NCBI GenBank assembly: GCA_900119625.1
Contig: FPKD01000010.1
Span: 1-64,000, forward strand
DNA: 64,000 nucleotides
Reading direction: 5' to 3'
DNA from: Olsenella sp. kh2p3
GTDB lineage: Bacteria; Actinomycetota; Coriobacteriia; Coriobacteriales; Atopobiaceae
Position numbers and translations under genes: made by a program. The notes under the pieces were generated by a model that saw only the letters and a program-made list of their open reading frames with translations, searched no databases and was not told the DNA's origin. This document shows, one piece after another, positions 60,959 to 64,000 of the stretch; the first letter of the stretch is position 1, and every line of letters begins with the position of its first letter.

Positions 60959-62191
60959 ATGGCTTTGGGCAATACCGTGCTGGTAGGACAGTCGGGCGGA
61001 CCAACGGCGGCGATCAACGCGAGCCTGGCGGGCGTCGTGGGCGCCACGCGCGCCGCTGGTCTCCGCGCCGTGGGCATGCGCTACGGAATCCAGGGGCTTC
61101 TCGACGGCCGCACGGTTGACCTGGACGAGAGGCTTGCAAGTCCCACCCAGCTGGAGCTTCTCTCGCACACGCCATCGAGCTACCTGGGAAGCTGCCGCTA
61201 CAAGCTGCCGGACCCCACCGCAGACGAGACCCCCTACCGCAAGCTCTTCGAGCGCTTTGCCGAGCTTGGCGCCCGCGCGGTGCTCTACATTGGCGGCAAC
61301 GACTCCATGGACACCATCGCCAAGCTCTCGCGCTACGGCGAGTCAGAGGGCTCCGAGATTCGCTTTGTGGGCGTGCCGAAGACCATCGACAACGACCTCA
61401 TCCTCACCGACCACACGCCCGGCTACGGCAGCGCCGCCAAATTCATTGCTGCCACGGTCGACGAGCTGGCCTGCGACGCGGACGTCTACGACCTCAAGAG
61501 CGTGACCTTCGTCGAGATCATGGGCCGCGACGCCGGCTGGCTCGCAGCGTCTGCCGCGTTGGCCGGCGAGGCGGGCGGGCACGCGCCCGACCTGGTGCTC
61601 CTCCCCGAGGTGCCGCTTGACGAGCAGGTCCTCCTCCAGAGGCTGACGGGCCTTCTCGCCGAGAAGAACACCGTGGTCGTTGCCGTAAGCGAGGGCGTGC
61701 GCACGGCAGACGGCACGCTTGTCTGCGAGCGCGCAGGCTCCGAGGCGCGCCTCGACGCCTTTGGGCACGCCGCGGCGCTCTCGGGCACGAGCCGCTACCT
61801 GGCAGACCTCACAAAGCGCAAGCTGGGGTGCAAGACGCGCGCCGTCGAGCTGTGCACCACGCAGCGCTGCGCCGCCCACCTGGCGAGCCAGACCGACCTC
61901 ACCGAGGCCGCAGGACTTGGGGCCCGGGGTGTGGGAGCCGCGCTCGAGGGGGCCTCGGGCGTGATGAGCGCGCTCGTGCGCACGTCTGACGCTCCCTACG
62001 AGGCGCGATACGACCTGGTGGACGTGAACCGGGTGGCCAATGCCGTGAAGGCCGTGCCGGCAGAGATGATCCGCGAGGACGGCATGGGCGTGACCGAGGC
62101 GTACCTGCGCTACGCACGGCCGCTCATCGCCGGCGAGCCGTCCCTCTCGTACGTGGGAGGCGTGCCCGCCCACGTGGCACCGCTCGCGTAG
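60959..62191 (+). CDS. Pyrophosphate-type 6-phosphofructokinase
   Basis: A 410-residue PfkA-family enzyme. GQSGGPTAAINASL is the phosphate-binding N-terminus, YIGGNDSMDTI the G-G-N-D-S motif (112-116) and VPKTIDNDLILTDHTPGYGSA the fructose-6-phosphate region. Lys141 in P-K-T-I-D-N-D, rather than Gly as in ATP enzymes, together with Asp at the G-G-x-D position, is the established signature of PPi use. MGRDAGWLAASAAL follows as usual. ATG at 60959 follows GAGAGGGGCAGAC; an in-frame upstream start is less well placed. It allows reversible glycolysis driven by PPi, in competition with the CBS-pyrophosphatase at 33.5 kb. Confidence 0.92.
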   Translation: MALGNTVLVGQSGGPTAAINASLAGVVGATRAAGLRAVGMRYGIQGLLDGRTVDLDERLASPTQLELLSHTPSSYLGSCRYKLPDPTADETPYRKLFERFAELGARAVLYIGGNDSMDTIAKLSRYGESEGSEIRFVGVPKTIDNDLILTDHTPGYGSAAKFIAATVDELACDADVYDLKSVTFVEIMGRDAGWLAASAALAGEAGGHAPDLVLLPEVPLDEQVLLQRLTGLLAEKNTVVVAVSEGVRTADGTLVCERAGSEARLDAFGHAAALSGTSRYLADLTKRKLGCKTRAVELCTTQRCAAHLASQTDLTEAAGLGARGVGAALEGASGVMSALVRTSDAPYEARYDLVDVNRVANAVKAVPAEMIREDGMGVTEAYLRYARPLIAGEPSLSYVGGVPAHVAPLA

Positions 62192-62205
62192 GACCGGGAG
62201 ATAGC

Positions 62206-63366
62206 CTACTCACGGAGCAGCCAGTCCCTCATCGACCAAACCGTTCTGCCCCCTACCATTACGGTCTTGTCCGCATTCATGACAACTGACTGGTTGGCAA
62301 CATCAACGCCGATCAGATTCCCGACGCTGGCCAGGTGTCTCGTGAACGAAGACCTATACGTCGCCGAAGACTTTATCTCCACCAGCTCTGTAGCCGTGGG
62401 GTTGGTCATGTCGAGCAGGTCAACCTCGATTTTACTGTCATCGCGATAGAAGTAGAGCTGTGGCTGCCTGCCGGCATTCATGTGACGCTTGGCCGTCTCG
62501 GAGATGACGAGGTCTTCGATGACCGCACCCCTGTGACGCGAGGCAAGGAGCTGGTCTGTCGTCCTTATTCCAAGAAGGTGGCAGAGAAGCCCCGTGTCAT
62601 AGAAGAAGAGCTTTGGGGTCTTTGTGAGCCGCTTCCGGAGGTTGGCATGGTATGGCTGGAGGAGCTGCACCACGTAACTCGATTCCAAAAGCGATAGCCA
62701 CGACCTAGCAGTCTTTGGACTTATCCCCACGTCATTGGCAAGGCTGGTGAGGTTAAGGAGGTTGGCGCACCCATCTGCGCAAGCCGCTATGAAGTTTCTA
62801 AAGACGCTCAAGTTGCTTGGATCAACATACCCGGATGCGTCACGCGTTATGTAGGTGCTCAGGTAGTTCTCGTAGTAGACCTCAGGTGGGATGTCCACAT
62901 CATATAAGCGTGGATACCCACCACGGATGACAAAGTCCTCCACCCCTAGCTTGGATACCGCTCCATGCGCCTCCCTATACGAGAGGGGCATGAGCTTGAG
63001 CAGGCCAACCCTTCCCGCAAGAGACTGCGTAATCTGTTTAAGCAGCAGAAAGTTTTGCGAACCCGAGAGCACATACTGTCCCGGCGTGCTCACTTCGTCA
63101 GAAACCACCTGAATTACGTTGAATAGCTCCGGCGCAAGCTGGGCCTCGTCAATAATGAGCTTCTGTGGCCTGTGGCGGATAAATCCAACCGGGTCATCGA
63201 GCGCCATTGCCAATACGCCGGGATCTTCGAGATTCTCGTACTGGTACTCGGGAAACACGGCTTTGACAAGGGTCGATTTGCCACTCTGCCTCGGGCCCGT
63301 AATAGAGACCACAGGAAACCAGTCGGCGTTCTTTCTCGTCCACGACGCAATGTCTCGCTGTATCAC
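62206..63366 (-). CDS. AAA-type ATPase with DUF4143 domain (second copy)
   Basis: A 386-residue protein. Walker A ITGPRQSGKSTLVKAVF and Walker B KLIIDEAQLAPELF are followed by the sensor VLSGSQNFLLL. The C-terminal DUF4143 part includes DVGISPKTARSWLSLLESSY, a helix-turn-helix-like segment, and ends with IEVDLLDMTNPTATELVEIKS, a PD-(D/E)XK-like core. GTG start at 63366 is chosen because GGAGAAC lies just upstream; longer in-frame reading through 63666 would cross palindromic repeats. Function of the family is unknown. It differs clearly from the copy at 44.3 kb, so they are paralogues rather than a recent duplication. Confidence 0.88.
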   Translation of the reverse strand: MIQRDIASWTRKNADWFPVVSITGPRQSGKSTLVKAVFPEYQYENLEDPGVLAMALDDPVGFIRHRPQKLIIDEAQLAPELFNVIQVVSDEVSTPGQYVLSGSQNFLLLKQITQSLAGRVGLLKLMPLSYREAHGAVSKLGVEDFVIRGGYPRLYDVDIPPEVYYENYLSTYITRDASGYVDPSNLSVFRNFIAACADGCANLLNLTSLANDVGISPKTARSWLSLLESSYVVQLLQPYHANLRKRLTKTPKLFFYDTGLLCHLLGIRTTDQLLASRHRGAVIEDLVISETAKRHMNAGRQPQLYFYRDDSKIEVDLLDMTNPTATELVEIKSSATYRSSFTRHLASVGNLIGVDVANQSVVMNADKTVMVGGRTVWSMRDWLLRE

Positions 63367-63556
63367 CGTAGTTCTCCAATCGAAACCCCACAATCGATAA
63401 GTGAACAGTACCACAATCAGGAGTTGAGAAAACCATAATCGGGAACCGATAAATGCCATAATCGGGAGTGCATCGACAAACGAGCAGTATATGGGGGCTG
63501 CATCCGCTTGCCAGGCGAGAGACGCGCCGCACCCTCGGGCCAGGCCAACGGATCGA

Positions 63557-63622
63557 TACACATTCGTTGTCCAAATGTGTATCGACCTGCGCGCATCACA
63601 GATTCGTGTCCGAATGTGTATC
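63557..63622. repeat. Two palindromic units of the 30.2-kb repeat family
   Basis: Units at 63557-63583 and 63596-63622 read ACA(C/G)ATTCG, centre, (C)AAATGTGTATC or CGAATGTGTATC, separated by GACCTGCGCGCA. Both the unit and the spacer match the array at 30167-30304, so the element is dispersed. Confidence 0.88.
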
Positions 63623-63680
63623 GGGCGAAGCGTCTGAGGTGCCAGTCGCGAGTGGTCGCCGCCCACCTGGCTGTGCCCAA

Positions 63681-63769
63681 CATCGTTCTTTAGCGGTATC
63701 TGTGAATCGTTCTTCTCGGCAACTGGGCAAACACGACCTCCAGTTCACAGATACCGATAAAGAACGATG
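63681..63769. repeat. 26-bp inverted repeat with 37-bp spacer
   Basis: CATCGTTCTTTAGCGGTATC (continuing TGTGAA, 63681-63706) is complementary to 63744-63769 at 25 of 26 positions. The spacer 63707-63743 contains CTTCTCGGC. Arm and spacer lengths match those of the dyad at 35344-35434. Confidence 0.9.
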
Positions 63770-64000
63770 GTTTGGTAGGGGGCGCCGGCTCAGCTCGCGC
63801 CCAAAGTCGCGTGCAAGCGACGCTGATGCGCCGGAATTGTTGCGATCTAATTGCCACGCTTGCCGAACAATTCGCTCTGTCCGCCGTCGGAGGGGGCACA
63901 ATGGACAAGAAAGCGGAGACATGCGGTCTTCCGCAGCCGAGTGGTGGGGGCCACCCGCGCAAGGAGGGGATTCAAAGAGCGGCAACAGGTCGTTGAGTGA

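Larger units (their letters stand above)
63367..64000. other. 634-bp region without a supportable gene
   Basis: Holds the ATPase promoter area, two palindromic units (63557-63622) and a 26-bp inverted repeat (63681-63769). A 31-codon frame at 63901-63996 has a good GGAGGGGG site but no recognisable product. Confidence 0.7.

Noticed and set aside
63901..63996. 31-codon frame with a good ribosome-binding site near the right edge
   Set aside because: Too short, no hydrophobic or family signature, and the downstream context is cut off; a leader peptide is possible but unsupported.

Overview
The window is high-GC chromosomal DNA with dense, mostly single-gene or short-operon organisation and no phage, plasmid or IS genes. 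The gene set is that of a fermentative, oxygen-avoiding Gram-positive actinobacterium: pyruvate formate-lyase with its activase behind an FNR-type site, L-lactate dehydrogenase, malic enzyme, PPi-type 6-phosphofructokinase, a CBS-domain Mn-type pyrophosphatase, single-chain FGAM synthase and a YidC/teichoic-type transferase fusion. My best inference is class Coriobacteriia (Olsenella/Atopobiaceae-like). This rests on gene content and style, not on a database search.

Layout. 0-9.8 kb: truncated MBOAT acyltransferase (-), a 61-bp repeat array, ATP-grasp ligase plus GNAT acetyltransferase, nitroreductase, DUF1304 and CPBP membrane proteins, an ABC exporter divergent from an AraC regulator, a DUF985 cupin and a four-cysteine Crp/Fnr regulator. 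9.8-13.4 kb: a nested inverted-repeat AT island, then pflA-pflB with a perfect TTGAT-N4-ATCAA box. 13.4-20.3 kb: family-2 glycosidase, a UvrA paralogue, a wrecked PTS EIIC gene, a fatty-acid double-bond isomerase homologue and a second nested inverted-repeat island. 20.3-28.6 kb: thioesterase, a DeoR/1-phosphofructokinase operon, small membrane proteins, a LysR/DMT-exporter pair and a cell-wall deacetylase. 28.6-39.5 kb: a glycosyltransferase fused to a MarR-like domain, ldh, ettA, pyrophosphatase and purL. 39.7-45.6 kb: a DMT exporter, an ECF sigma/anti-sigma/serpin cassette and a DUF4143 ATPase. 45.9-56.6 kb: malic enzyme, a hydroxyacyl-CoA dehydrogenase operon ending in trmB, glycerophosphodiesterase, MFS transporter, an OST-HTH-like/DUF3825 protein, icd and a HAD phosphatase. 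56.7-62.2 kb: membrane sulfatase-fold protein, YidC-glycerophosphotransferase fusion and PPi-phosphofructokinase. 62.2-64 kb: a second DUF4143 ATPase and more repeats.

Genes that work together: the Crp/Fnr protein, FNR box, pflA and pflB form an anaerobic switch. DeoR and FruK form a sugar-phosphate operon whose -35 lies in direct repeats that share TTCAATCA with the pfl box. The ECF sigma factor, anti-sigma candidate and secreted serpin form a likely stress or protease-defence unit. The YidC-transferase and sulfatase-fold genes overlap and look like a polyol-phosphate cell-surface polymer system. PPi-phosphofructokinase and CBS-pyrophosphatase imply regulated use of pyrophosphate.

The most unusual property is the intergenic DNA. 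Nearly every larger gap holds a locus-specific dyad or repeat structure: 61-bp hairpin arrays at 0.9 and 51.9 kb, about 250-bp nested inverted repeats of matching geometry at 9.8 and 20.0 kb, palindromic unit arrays at 30.2 and 63.6 kb, 33-bp triplications at 35.4 and 45.7 kb, and isolated 13-28 bp inverted repeats at 4.0, 31.5, 35.3, 39.5 and 63.7 kb. In addition the heptamer CTTCTCG/CGAGAAG is strongly over-represented across the window.
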